Below are positions 34,171 to 44,900 of a stretch of 64,000 bases of DNA, piece after piece. The notes beneath the pieces were generated by a model. It ran no database searches and was not told where the DNA came from. It saw only the letters and a program-made list of their open reading frames with translations. The first letter of the stretch is position 1. Every line of letters starts with the position of its first letter. Source of the stretch: Lentisphaerae bacterium GWF2_50_93. Its GTDB lineage: Bacteria; Verrucomicrobiota; Lentisphaeria; Victivallales; GWF2-50-93. Made by a program: the position numbers and the translations under genes. The DNA lies in contig MHBI01000071.1 in the NCBI GenBank assembly GCA_001804815.1, positions 1-64,000 on the forward strand, read 5' to 3'.

Positions 34171-35544
34171 TCATAATTTCGGCTTGACAGGATAATCCCC
34201 GGAAAAGCATGCATGGCAATAATCCGCCGACTTTGTCTTCCTGACGCATGAGAGCATCCCGTCGAGCGAGAGATATTCCAAGGTGTCGGCATCAATGATC
34301 TTCGCGATCTCCGCAACTGTGGAGTTATTCGCTATGAGCTCATCCGCGCTCGGGAAGTCTATTCCGAAGTAGCAGGGCTGTATATGCGGGGGGCAGCTTA
34401 TCCTCATATGTACTTCCTTCGCTCCGTTCTCACGGAGGGTCCTTACCCTCTCCTTGCTCGTATTCCCCCTGACGATGCTGTCTTCTACCAGGCAGACGCT
34501 CTTGCCATCTATGGCCTCGCGTATGGGGTTGAGCTTCATGTTCACGGCGGTCTTCCTGTCTTCGGGGGACGGCTTGATGAACGTCCTACCCACATAATGG
34601 TTCCTCATGATTCCAAGATCGAACGGGATCCCGGAAGCTTCCGAATATCCAAGGGCCGCATACATCCCGCTGTCGGGCACGGGGACTACGATATCGGCCT
34701 TGACAGGACATTCCTTTGCAAGCTGTCGTCCGAAATTTTTCCTGATCTCATATACGCTTTCGGTAAAGACACGGCTGTCAGGACGCGAGAAATAGACAAG
34801 TTCAAAAATACAATGTGCGCGTTTTTTTGAAAACGCAAAGAATTTGCTCCTGATATTTCCGTCGTTGGAGACGTGCACGATTTCACCAGGCTCTATATCG
34901 CGGACATATTTGGCTCCTACGATATCCAGCGCCGATGTTTCGGACGCGAATATGACCGTATCATCGAGCTTGCCCATGCAGAGCGGCCTGAAACCGAACG
35001 GATCCCTTGCGGCGATCATTCCATCCTCGCACAGGCCGACTATGGAATAGGCGCCCTCGATATTTTTCAGGGCGTATTCAAGCGCATCCCAGGGCAAATC
35101 GCCGGCCTTGTGGTGATGGGCCGCGATATGCAGGATTATCTCAGTGTCCAGATCGCCCTGGAAAAGAGAGCCGCCCCGCTTGAGATGGTTCCGCCAGTGG
35201 GCAGCATCGGAAAGCGTGCCGTTATGCGCGAGCCCGAGGCGCCATTTGTCGAATTCCACGACGAACGGCTGGGCGTTGGCGACATTCGAACCGCCATAGG
35301 TGCTGTAGCGGACATGCCCTATCGCCATCTGCTGGGGCTGCTTCCACCATTCACGCGGAAGACGGTCGAAGACGTCCGCGACAAGCCCCATTCCTTTCTG
35401 GAGTTCGCATTTTCCCTGCCTGAGCACCATGATGCCGGCACTTTCCTGCCCGCGGTGCTGGAGCGCGAAAAGGCCGAGCCTCGTCAGGGCGGCCGCATTG
35501 GGATGGTTTGCTACACCGAATATTCCACAGGCTTCTTTAAGCAT
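34171..35544 (-). CDS. purF: amidophosphoribosyltransferase
   Basis: The committing step of purine synthesis, making phosphoribosylamine from PRPP and glutamine. It has 457 residues. A short propeptide MLKEA precedes the catalytic Cys6 (ACGIFGV). The glutaminase part has LQHRGQES and AHNGTLSD. The phosphoribosyltransferase part has the PRPP loop VCLVEDSIVRGNTS. C-terminal cysteines (MLSCVRK, YCHACFSGDYP) suggest an iron-sulfur cluster, as in Bacillus-type PurF. No other pur gene adjoins. Confidence 0.96.
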   Translation of the reverse strand: MLKEACGIFGVANHPNAAALTRLGLFALQHRGQESAGIMVLRQGKCELQKGMGLVADVFDRLPREWWKQPQQMAIGHVRYSTYGGSNVANAQPFVVEFDKWRLGLAHNGTLSDAAHWRNHLKRGGSLFQGDLDTEIILHIAAHHHKAGDLPWDALEYALKNIEGAYSIVGLCEDGMIAARDPFGFRPLCMGKLDDTVIFASETSALDIVGAKYVRDIEPGEIVHVSNDGNIRSKFFAFSKKRAHCIFELVYFSRPDSRVFTESVYEIRKNFGRQLAKECPVKADIVVPVPDSGMYAALGYSEASGIPFDLGIMRNHYVGRTFIKPSPEDRKTAVNMKLNPIREAIDGKSVCLVEDSIVRGNTSKERVRTLRENGAKEVHMRISCPPHIQPCYFGIDFPSADELIANNSTVAEIAKIIDADTLEYLSLDGMLSCVRKTKSADYCHACFSGDYPVKPKL

Positions 35545-35693
35545 AAATAAAAATTCCTACCGTTAAACTTTTAACATAAGGGGAATCGCATATTGCGGAA
35601 GTTGACCGCATAATTTATTTAATCTCTAGAAAAATGCAACCGGCGGAAACAGGTTTAAGCATATTTATTTCGCATCGCCGTTCAAGGAGAAAC

Positions 35694-35768
35694 TCAACCA
35701 GGCAAGGCTCCATTGCGTGCGATCAGCTCCCTGTAGAAGAACGCTGAATCCTTCAATGCTGAGATCAT
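35694..35768 (-). CDS. possible 24-residue overlapping small ORF
   Basis: An ATG overlaps the hybrid kinase stop codon by 4 bp (ATGA) and opens a 24-codon frame, MISALKDSAFFYRELIARNG plus four residues. The coupling geometry is like that of real gene pairs here, but the peptide is short and unrecognised. It could equally be chance or the remnant of a longer gene. Confidence 0.2.
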   Translation of the reverse strand: MISALKDSAFFYRELIARNGALPG

Positions 35769-38700
35769 TTTTTCAATAAGATCTCCTTGACGGCCTCCAG
35801 CAGCTGATTGTAATGATATGGTTTCTGGAGCAGGCGCAGTCCTTTCTCCTCTATCGACTGCCTCCCAAGCCTTTCATCGGAATATCCGCTGGCCATCAGG
35901 ATTTTCAGCGAACTCTTCCTCCTGATCAGCTCTTCGACAAGAGCAACCCCGTTCTGCCCCGGAAGCACTACGTCGGACAGTACCAGGTCGATCCCGCCCT
36001 TCTGCTCGTTGAATATTTTAATGGCCTCAACGGCATCAGCCGCGGGAAATACTATGTAGTTGCTGTCCTTGAGAATTCTCGTCGTCAGGTTCCTGACGCT
36101 GTTCTCATCCTCGACAAGGAGTATCTTTTCCCCGTCACCTTTCAACATGAACTTCTTTGTTTCAGTCCTTGTCGGCCTGGGTGCCTTCTTCTTCTCCTCA
36201 GCACCCATTGCGGGAAGATAGATCTCGAATGTTGTGCCGCGTCCGGACTCCGAGAAAACATTTATCCATCCATTGTGCTGTTTGACAATTCCATAGACTA
36301 TTGAAAGTCCAAGCCCTGTCCCCTTGCCTTTGGGCTTCGTCGTAAAGAAAGGCTCGAAAAGATGCTCCTTCACTTCGGGGGGCATGCCTTCGCCGGTGTC
36401 GCTCACGGATATGCAGACAAAGCATCCGGGCTGCGCTTCTGTGATCGAAGCGACATCGTCCTCGTCAAGATGTATGTTGCTCGTAATGAACTTAAGCACT
36501 CCGCCCGACGGCATCGCATCCCTGGCATTGACCACCAGGTTCATGAGCGACTGTTCAATCTGGCTGGCATCAGCCCTGATCGTGCTTATGGCGGGGAACA
36601 GGATATTTTCAATCCTGATGTTCTCTCCGAGCACAAACTGGAACATCTTCTGCATGTTCATCACGAGTTCATTGACGTTCAGCTCCTGCTTGTTGGCAGG
36701 CTTCCTCCTGCTGAAGAGGAGAAGCTGGTTGGTGATCTCGGATGCGCGTTTTCCAGCCTTGCCTATCTCCTCCAGCTCAGGCCTGTTGCTGTCATTCTTG
36801 TCCATTTTCATAAGTATGAATTCGGTGAATCCGTTGATGACCTGGATGATATTGTTGAAATCATGCGCAATCCCCCCGGCAAGCCTTCCGATGGATTCCA
36901 TCTTCTGCGACTGCAGCAGCTGGCTCTGCAGCTCCTTCTCCCTGGTGATGTCCTCCTTGATGGCTATATAATGGGTGACCGCGCCCTTGTCGTCGTAGAT
37001 CGGGGATATGGTCGCGCTCTCCCATAGATACTCGCCGTTCTTCTTCCTGTTATGGAACTGGCCGCGCCACTCTTTTCCGGCCTTTATCGTCTCCCACATC
37101 TCCTTGTAGGACTCCGCAGGCATCTCGCCGGACTTGAGGATCCTCGGATTCTTTCCGCGGACATCCTCAAAGCTGTATCCGGTCACCGCTTCGAACTTCG
37201 GATTAACATACTCGATGTTGCCTTCGGTGTCAGTTATCAGCATCAAGGCCGGGCTCTGTTCCATGGCGATAGAAAGCTTGCGCATCTTATCCTCGTAGAC
37301 CTTGCGTTCGGTGACGTCGCTTATGACGCAGATGATTCCAGTGATCTCTCCTTTTATGTTCTTGTGCGGCACGCACACGGCCCTGGTGAAAACAGTCTTT
37401 CCATTTTTCCCGTCGTACAGCTTGAACTCGTTGGAATACGACACTTCGCCGCTCATGGCGCGTTTAAGTACGGCATCCACCCCCTGCTCTACGAGTGAAG
37501 GAAAGAGCGCAAAGGCATTTTTCCCTATCACATCGGCTGACTTGATGCCGCTGAGCTTCTCCATGGCATGGTTCCAGACGAGATATCTGAAATCCCTGTC
37601 CAGGACGATTATGCCCTCGCCTGCATGCGAGATGATCTCCCTGTTGAAGAGGTTGGCCTCGTTAAGGGCCTCGCTGATCCTCACCCTCAGGAAAACCGGC
37701 GCGATCTTGTCCAGAACCACTATGATCTTCTTCCTGGCAATCTCGGAGAACTTCTCGATCCTGTGGGATGACAGATTTATCGCTGCAATAGGCCTGCCCT
37801 CGCAGATGAGCGGGATTACCGCGATCGCCCGGAGCCCCTCATCCTCAATGGAATTGTCGACATGCATGACAAGCTGCTTGAACGAATCAAAAAGTATCCT
37901 GCCCTCCTTGACAAGCCTGGCCTGATAAGTCTCGGTACCATAATAGGACACCTTCTTCGCAAACTCGGGCGTGAGCCCGAAATGGGCGACAAGATCGAGT
38001 TCTCCTGTGAACGGGTTCAAATTATACACTCCGCCGGAATCAACCTCGTCTATGCCGCACATGACTTCCAGCACCTTCCTCCCCGCCTCCTTGATGCTGG
38101 ACACATCGCTCATCGCCTCGACAATGTCCCTCTCCAGCCTCAGTATCTCCTCGGAGAATTTTCTTTCAGTGACATCGTTGAACACAACGGCGAACTTGCC
38201 CTTCTCATGGGAGAACGCCTTGACGTCGTACCATTTCCCCAGATCCCTATGGTAGCTTTCAAGCGTTATGGGCTTTCCCGTGATCGCGACATTCCCGAAA
38301 TCCCTTATCCAGTGCGACTCGGTCCCGGGAAGAATTTCAAGAACAGTCTTTCCAATTATCTTGTTGGCCCTGAGTCCGGTCAGCTTCTCATATGCAGGAT
38401 TGACCTCAAGAAAGCGGTAGTCGCAGGGATTGCCATTATCGTCGCATATGATCTCATGAAGCGCGAATCCGGTCAGCATCTCATTGAAAAGGAGCCTGTA
38501 TTTCAGTTCGCTGTCCTTGAGAATACCCTCGATCTTCTTCCTGTCGGATATGTCCCTCACAATGCAGATCACCGCAGGTTTGCCAAGATATTCAATCATA
38601 CTGGCGTTTATTTCAACCGGGACGAGAAGCTTGTCCTTCGTGAGGCATGATGATTCAAAAACGGCATGTCCTTCATTCTTTATCTGCATGATCCTGTCGG

Positions 38701-40255
38701 GGATGAACTCCTCGAACTCGGCCGAATCTATGTCCCGCATGCACATCTTGAGCAGTTCCTCATGACTGTATCCCAGCCTGCTGGAGGCGACCTTGTTCAC
38801 CTCCAGGAAACGGCCATCCATGCCGAGGATGAATATTGAATCGCTCGAGCTGTCAAAAAGGCTCCGGTATTTGTTTTCAGACTCGGAAATGATGACGGAC
38901 GCCTCCAGTGACGACTGGTGCAGGAGGAATGCAATTATCAGGATGATGCAGATGAGAAGGGTTATGATGATCGGCTGCAGCCTGGTCAGATAGAGCATCT
39001 GATCCCATTTCGTCTTTTCAATGTCACAGCCGAGTACGGAATGCACTTTCCTGGTTTCAGTATCCATTATCGGGACAAAGGCTGAAATCCAATAGCCCCA
39101 TTCATCCTTGTAAGGGCCTGACACGGCAGCCTCTCCATTCTTGAATACCGCGAACAACTCTTTGGGTGGACCGTCATTCTCGCCTGTTTTCCATTCAACT
39201 CCGGGCGGCGTGAAATCCTTTTCCGTTTCCGGGGACGAATCTATTGTGAAGATGGTTTTTCCATTCTTAATCTTCATCAGGTACAGCCATCTTATCCCCT
39301 TCATCGTGCCTTCAAAAGCCTGCATGTGCGACCTGATGACCTTGTATTCCGGCAGTTCCATGTCAGTCGGAGCATCCTTAAGCCTCTTCAGTTTATTGAG
39401 GTCTATTCCGGCGGCGATTGCAGAGACATTTGTCTTCAGCTCATCCCTCTGGCCTGCATCGAAGTTCTGGCTTATGACCGAAGTGAGCAGCCATCCGCAC
39501 AGGAGCACTGCGATTATCGCCACAGTCAGCCATTTCCCATATCCGAATTTGATTTCAATCAGTTCATTGTGGAGGACTTTCTTCGAGAAGCAGTAGTATT
39601 CCCAGAATATGATCGAGAGCATCACGATCAGCGCCGCCCTCAGCACCTGTATGGGGAACAGCGCATACTGTGCGAAAGTCGCATAATTTAAATATCTGGC
39701 GGGATAAAACTGGTCAGCCGGGACAACTATACCGGTGGCTAACGCATATGCTCCAAGCACTATCGCTGCAACAAGGAAATAATATCTGGAATTCTTCTCC
39801 ACGAGAAATACCTTGAACATGAGAAACGCCGCCAGCAGCCCCCCTGTAAGTCCGAAGGCATATCTGACGCATATGTCGTAATTCTTAAGGCCGCCGGCAT
39901 TGAGGATGAATATGACTGCGAGCAGGAGGCCGTACTGCCAGATGATGTTGAGCCCGCCAAACAGGGAAGGATAGAACCTCTTCAAGCCTGCACGCCCGAA
40001 CTCAAACAGGAACACGAACGAGACAAGCAGGACTGCGATTTTTATATAGTTGAATCCCGGGATTTCGCCCAGGGGCAGGCTGATCATTTCGACCCATTCA
40101 TTTATTCCATGGAGGAAGCCGAACAGCGCAAGCATGTCCCACGGGACAAGAGTATTTTTCTTCTTATGCAGAAGGCATGAGATCACGGCAAGTATGATAA
40201 AAGACAAGCCGTAGAAGAAAAATATATAGTCCAAATGATTGAATAAGAATTCCAT
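35765..40255 (-). CDS. multi-PAS hybrid sensor histidine kinase
   Basis: A 1496-residue sensor with a fused receiver. About 1-260 form seven or so membrane helices. A periplasmic sensor-like segment (about 265-425) and a further helix follow. Then come PAS domains near 458-575 and 582-695, a GAF domain (about 702-855), two more PAS (875-985, 990-1100), the dimerisation domain with phospho-H1131 in GGIAHDFNNI, an ATPase domain (about 1212-1347, ending GLGLSIVYGIVKQHNG), and a receiver with D1428 in VLSDVVLP. The signal is unknown. The lone receiver at 4324 could be a distant partner; no regulator is adjacent. Confidence 0.93.
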   Translation of the reverse strand: MEFLFNHLDYIFFFYGLSFIILAVISCLLHKKKNTLVPWDMLALFGFLHGINEWVEMISLPLGEIPGFNYIKIAVLLVSFVFLFEFGRAGLKRFYPSLFGGLNIIWQYGLLLAVIFILNAGGLKNYDICVRYAFGLTGGLLAAFLMFKVFLVEKNSRYYFLVAAIVLGAYALATGIVVPADQFYPARYLNYATFAQYALFPIQVLRAALIVMLSIIFWEYYCFSKKVLHNELIEIKFGYGKWLTVAIIAVLLCGWLLTSVISQNFDAGQRDELKTNVSAIAAGIDLNKLKRLKDAPTDMELPEYKVIRSHMQAFEGTMKGIRWLYLMKIKNGKTIFTIDSSPETEKDFTPPGVEWKTGENDGPPKELFAVFKNGEAAVSGPYKDEWGYWISAFVPIMDTETRKVHSVLGCDIEKTKWDQMLYLTRLQPIIITLLICIILIIAFLLHQSSLEASVIISESENKYRSLFDSSSDSIFILGMDGRFLEVNKVASSRLGYSHEELLKMCMRDIDSAEFEEFIPDRIMQIKNEGHAVFESSCLTKDKLLVPVEINASMIEYLGKPAVICIVRDISDRKKIEGILKDSELKYRLLFNEMLTGFALHEIICDDNGNPCDYRFLEVNPAYEKLTGLRANKIIGKTVLEILPGTESHWIRDFGNVAITGKPITLESYHRDLGKWYDVKAFSHEKGKFAVVFNDVTERKFSEEILRLERDIVEAMSDVSSIKEAGRKVLEVMCGIDEVDSGGVYNLNPFTGELDLVAHFGLTPEFAKKVSYYGTETYQARLVKEGRILFDSFKQLVMHVDNSIEDEGLRAIAVIPLICEGRPIAAINLSSHRIEKFSEIARKKIIVVLDKIAPVFLRVRISEALNEANLFNREIISHAGEGIIVLDRDFRYLVWNHAMEKLSGIKSADVIGKNAFALFPSLVEQGVDAVLKRAMSGEVSYSNEFKLYDGKNGKTVFTRAVCVPHKNIKGEITGIICVISDVTERKVYEDKMRKLSIAMEQSPALMLITDTEGNIEYVNPKFEAVTGYSFEDVRGKNPRILKSGEMPAESYKEMWETIKAGKEWRGQFHNRKKNGEYLWESATISPIYDDKGAVTHYIAIKEDITREKELQSQLLQSQKMESIGRLAGGIAHDFNNIIQVINGFTEFILMKMDKNDSNRPELEEIGKAGKRASEITNQLLLFSRRKPANKQELNVNELVMNMQKMFQFVLGENIRIENILFPAISTIRADASQIEQSLMNLVVNARDAMPSGGVLKFITSNIHLDEDDVASITEAQPGCFVCISVSDTGEGMPPEVKEHLFEPFFTTKPKGKGTGLGLSIVYGIVKQHNGWINVFSESGRGTTFEIYLPAMGAEEKKKAPRPTRTETKKFMLKGDGEKILLVEDENSVRNLTTRILKDSNYIVFPAADAVEAIKIFNEQKGGIDLVLSDVVLPGQNGVALVEELIRRKSSLKILMASGYSDERLGRQSIEEKGLRLLQKPYHYNQLLEAVKEILLKK

Positions 40256-40357
40256 CCCAAATCCTCCCTAATCAATATACCGTTGTGGAATGCTTAAATC
40301 CATCGAATTATCATAAAATGTCTTCCTGGATGGAGTTTTCGGGATGATATCATGGCT

Positions 40358-40741
40358 TTAAGACAATCCAAGCACAGCCCTAAGCTCAGAACGCGAGCTT
40401 TTCATGATTCGCATCGCTTCCTTTGCATCAGCTGAAGTGGCCGATTCACCTGGATAACGGAACTCAACAGCATACGATGAAAGACGAATCATGTCCTCAC
40501 GCATGCCCATCAGAAATGGATGTGCATCCGAGCCCTGGTCAAGTAAAATTGGCAGCGCATGTATTTTCCGGACAGCAATGCCTTTCTTTTCGAGAATTGC
40601 CTTAAGATATTTTTCGATACATTGCTGGGCATGAAAACATACTGCGTTATGAACGGGATTCCTGCGAAGTCGATGGAGAGTTGCCGCAGCGCGGAAATCC
40701 TCCTCTGCTTTTTCAATCCATTCGGCGACAGGTTTAACCAT
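40358..40741 (-). CDS. HEPN-domain protein of an MNT-HEPN pair
   Basis: A 127-residue helical HEPN protein. The core CFHAQQCIEKYLKAILEKKG is characteristic, with an upstream R-x-H type element (RRNPVH). In MNT-HEPN systems this partner is the RNase-like toxin. It overlaps the nucleotidyltransferase gene by 8 bp and is translated after it. Confidence 0.85.
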   Translation of the reverse strand: MVKPVAEWIEKAEEDFRAAATLHRLRRNPVHNAVCFHAQQCIEKYLKAILEKKGIAVRKIHALPILLDQGSDAHPFLMGMREDMIRLSSYAVEFRYPGESATSADAKEAMRIMKSSRSELRAVLGLS

Positions 40742-41054
40742 ACAGCACCTGTCCGTCTTGAAGTACAGAGCTTAAAAATGTGTCCTTCATTGACAATCGT
40801 TCAGAAACTTCAGACGGACGCTTAACTATCAGATCCATAGGAAACGCAGCGTCAAGCTGAAGACGTATCGCAATAGCCTGATCGACATTCCTGGGATTGT
40901 CATGTTCCATTATGACCAGAATATCCACATCGCTATCTTCTTCAGCAGAGCCACGGGCGTAAGAGCCAAAGAGTATAATACGGTCTGGATGGAATCTCTT
41001 TCCGATGTCCCTGGCATATTTTCTGATTTTATTCCGATTTATCATAGTATACAA
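40734..41054 (-). CDS. minimal nucleotidyltransferase (MNT) antitoxin-type protein
   Basis: A 106-residue protein with a DNA polymerase beta-like nucleotidyltransferase fold. The signature GSYARGSAEEDSDVDILV contains the catalytic GS and D-x-D. In related pairs it AMPylates and silences the HEPN toxin. It is the upstream member of the pair. The start could be the first Met or the Met two codons later. Confidence 0.87.
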   Translation of the reverse strand: MYTMINRNKIRKYARDIGKRFHPDRIILFGSYARGSAEEDSDVDILVIMEHDNPRNVDQAIAIRLQLDAAFPMDLIVKRPSEVSERLSMKDTFLSSVLQDGQVLYG

Positions 41055-41177
41055 AACTAGTCCGCTAAGCGGAAATAATCAAGGGGAAACTGCCAAAAAT
41101 CAATTTGGAGAATAGAGCGACAATACGCAAGTTCTAAAATCCCAGACAATTGGATTTCCTTTTAAGCGCGGAAGCCC

Positions 41178-41825
41178 TTATGGATTCTGCATCCTTCCCA
41201 TGAACAAAATGCTGCCTGTCACAGAATCCCTTATGAAGAAAATAAACGGATGATCGACTTTGAAGTAGATCGCATTGACAAGCACCAGCCTTGTAAGCGG
41301 ATCGATGGCGCCGGGAGGAATCAGGTCTTTTATCTTCTTCTCGGTCTTATCCTCTACCCACTTGTTTATCTCAACACATGCCTTATCGCTCTCCTTCTGG
41401 TAGTCAACAGGCCTTGTCTCGGAACCATAATTGTCCTTTATCGTCTTCAGATATCCGTCCAGGAACTTGTAGTTCTTGTCAGGCCAAAGTGAATTTGCGA
41501 CAAGCAGCTGGCATTTCTTATCGGAGGAATAGGAGTTGATCTTCTTCTGCAGCTCATCAAAAGCCGGATGGAGCTCGTCCTGAGGCAGCTTGAAACACAT
41601 TGCCTCCGCCATCTGTTTTTCCGTCTCACCCCTGGCCCCGGCATAGGTCATCGCAAATGCAGTTGAAATGCTGTACGGCGAAAAAAGGACGTTCCCTTTC
41701 GCGTCCTTCAGTTTGCCGTAAAGCTTGAAAGCGAATTCCGCATTGCTTGTTCCGAGACTTCCTTCACCCGCGCAATATGCGGAAAGTCCGAACAAAAACA
41801 CAATCATTGAAATCATCAGTTTCAT
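41178..41825 (-). pseudogene. serpin with large internal deletion
   Basis: Starts with a signal peptide (MKLMISMIVFLFGLSAYCAG) from ATG 41825, then matches the serpin N-terminal half (NVLFSPYSISTAFAMTYAGA, LVANSLWPDKNYKF). After LVLVNAIYFK it jumps directly to the serpin C-terminus (DHPFIFFIRDSVTGSILFMG). Roughly 165-170 residues are missing, including most of beta sheet A and the reactive-centre loop. The frame stays open, so the deletion is in frame, but the product (215 residues) cannot be an inhibitory serpin. It lies downstream of the alpha-2-macroglobulin gene, same strand. Confidence 0.85.
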
Positions 41826-41883
41826 TTCCTGACCGCCTCCTTGGAATTTTTCCCGAACGGGAAAAATTAATTTATTCATAGTT

Positions 41884-41923
41884 ATATTTCTTTTCGCGGC
41901 GTCATCGCCGCGAAAAGAAATAT
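41884..41923. repeat. 18-bp perfect inverted repeat at the A2M stop codon
   Basis: The arms at 41884-41901 and 41906-41923 are perfectly complementary with a 4-nt loop. The outer edge touches the alpha-2-macroglobulin stop codon. The arms contain TTTCTTTTCGCGGCG-type sequence. No T-run follows outside the stem on either strand, so it may protect or process mRNA rather than terminate it. Confidence 0.75.
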
Positions 41924-44900
41924 CAATCCTTCACATTCAACTTAATCTCATCCGAATTCGCCTTGAGCTCCGGAGCGTACATCGCGCTTCCCCTTGTCGG
42001 CAGGGCGCTGAACTTGCCGGGGATCTCGGCCTTCATGCGGTATGAGACGCTGTGCGTCCCGCGGGCAAGAGTCCTGGTGAAGAAGCATACCCGCTCGTCT
42101 CGGAATTCGACATATGCGCCCATCTCGTTCCCGTTGTAACCGCTGCGGACTTCGCAGGGCTCGAAACCTGCCGGCTTCATGTCCTCGAACACCAGGTACT
42201 CATAGTCGTTCTTGCTCTGGATTGTCAGCTCGACCTCGACAAGGTCCCCGCTCTTCAGGGTTGCGAGATCCGCAATTTCCTGCCTCTCGTATTTTTCGAC
42301 CTTCTGGGCGAGAGCCTGTCCATGGGCCCCGGCAACGTTCACCTTCTTGTCGACTTCCTTCAGCTTGTAATACTTTCGGTCGACCTTGATCTCCAGTCCG
42401 GCCCTCTTGATATAGTCCTCAAGACTGAAATAGCTGAAGTAGGCGTTGTAATAAATCGGCCCTCTTCCTGTTTTCCTGATCTCTATCTTATGTTTTCCAG
42501 TTGATAAATTCTTGCCTTCCAGCAAAAATTTATTATTGAAAGAAAAAATATTATCCTTGTTGATCTTCTCGACCTTTGCCAGTTCGCCGTCGACAAGGAC
42601 TTCTACGACCATCTCAGGCTTGTCTTCACCGCTGGCGCGGATGTAGTCGGCCATAGCCTCTATGCAGAGCGCAGTGTCGCGCGTCGAGTTCCAGTAGGTA
42701 GAGTGCTTGCGGTTGTTCAGCAGGTACTTCACCAGGCGCGAAGCCGTCCCGCCCTTCGGCTCTGCAGCCGCAAGAAGTTTCAGGTAATATGCATGTGCCT
42801 CGAACTCGCTGCCGTACCAGTACCACCAGTAGCCTTCGTTCCCGAGTTTGAGATACGCCGTCTGGTTCTCATCGTCCTGGACGAGATACTGTCCAATGTT
42901 CTTCATGATCATCTGCAGCTTCACGGCATCCTGCTGTTTCTGCAGGGCTATCCCGAACATGGATTTCGCATACACGCTGATCTTGGTCCGGTCGCGGTAG
43001 ATGAGGGTTTTCATATCGTCATTCTTGACGCCCGCATCCACAAGTATCATGTAGACAAGGGCATCCAGGTCATCAACATAAATGCGGGTTCCGCGCGGAT
43101 GATCCTTCTTGCATGTATCGCCTTCGGGATATTCATGCCTGCAGGTATTTGCGAGCTGTCCATCCTGGTATTTCTTCAGCCAGTCGACACCGCGCTTGAG
43201 CATTGTCTCGTCTATCTTGAGGCCGTTCAATTTCGCGATCTGGAGTCCATGGAGGACTGTCGCCGTGGTGTGAGCGCTTGAATATTCGCCCCATCCCGAG
43301 AACCAGCCCCAGCCGCCATCCGACAGCTGCATGAAGGCAAGCGCCTTCAATCCGTCGGCCACCATGTCATCAAGCAGCTCCCCGTCGAAGACCGGATTCC
43401 GGTCGAAGCGCTTCCACTGTTTCGCGCGCTCCTTGTCGTCTCCGATCTCCTGCGCATTCAAGTTGGTCCGCTTCTCGGCTATCTCCTTGAGATTCACACC
43501 CATGTCCTTCAAGACCTTCTGGGTGATGACAGTCGGAATGAACCTGTTGAGCGTCTGCTCCGTGCAGCCATATGGATATTCCGCAAGATACGGCAGCGCA
43601 TCGATCATCGCGTATGCAAGACTCGGCGAGAACCTCACTTCAAGACGGCTCTCCTCAATGCGTCTTTCACCGGGGACGTCGATTGCGAAGTTCGCAGTTC
43701 CCGAAGCATCCTTCGCGGAAATATTCCCGCTGAACGGAACCATCTTCAGCATTCCATGTACATATACCGGGAACTTCATCTCCATCGCATCGCTGTCGCC
43801 TTCGGTTACGGCCTTCATCCTTATTGTGACCTCGCCTTCCTTCAGGACAGATACCCGCCAGTCCACCCGGACTTCGCCGCCGGACTCGATCTTGACATCC
43901 TTCACGCCTTTGTCCTTGGCGTCCATCACAGACAAGTTTCCTCCTTCGATCTCAAGAGCGACCTTTGCGGATTTCGCATCCTTGTAATAGTTATGGACAA
44001 TCGCCGAAAGCACGACTTCATCCTTCTCAACAAAGAATCTCGGCGCCTGCAACCTGACAATGAAATCCTTCGAAGTCATGATTTCCGTCTCACCCTGTCC
44101 GACCTTCGTCCCGTGCGTCATGCTCCACGCCTTGACTTTCCAGGTCGTCAGATTCTCCGGCATTGCAAGCTCTATTTCCGCCTCTCCCTTTTCGTCAGGA
44201 GTGACTTTTGCCGCCCAGAACGCAGTATCGGCGAAATTCTTCCTGACAGTGACACCCGCAATTTGTTCATCACCGCCACCGCCTGGTTCTCCAGCGTCCT
44301 CGGCTTCTGCTGGAGCATCCATTGCCATTCCAGCATCTTCCTTCTTAGCCCTAGAGGCCATAACCATAGGTGCGGCAGGCGTCGCCATGCTCCTCGCCTT
44401 TCCTTCCATCCTACCTCCTCCTTTTCGCAGCATCACGCCGCCGGTGGCGACTGCATCAGTTGCTTCAGACACTTCCTGGTCGAGATTCCCGAACACTCCA
44501 AGCGGCTGCATCCCGACTTCCTTTTCCTTGAGAAGGTTGTAGAAATACCTGTCGATATTGCTTTCAGTACGCGCGTTGTGCGACCGTCTCCATTTCCAGA
44601 AGAAATCCTTGATCTCGGGCACATTCGATCCACCGCTGATGTATTCGACGGACTTGTCGTAGACCGTGACGACCACCGATCCCGTCGTGACCGGCTTCCC
44701 GAAGAAATCAGTGACTTTGATTTTTGCTTTAGCCTTCTCGCCTGGCTTATATTTTTCCTTTAGAGGAAAAATATCAACATTCAGCACCCTCTTCTCAGGC
44801 GGAACCACGAGTTCCTTGACCGAGGTGTATATCTTTCCGTTGGAGACCGTGACGGCCTCGACAAAGAAGTTCGGCATGTCCTTCTTGCTTATCTTGATCT

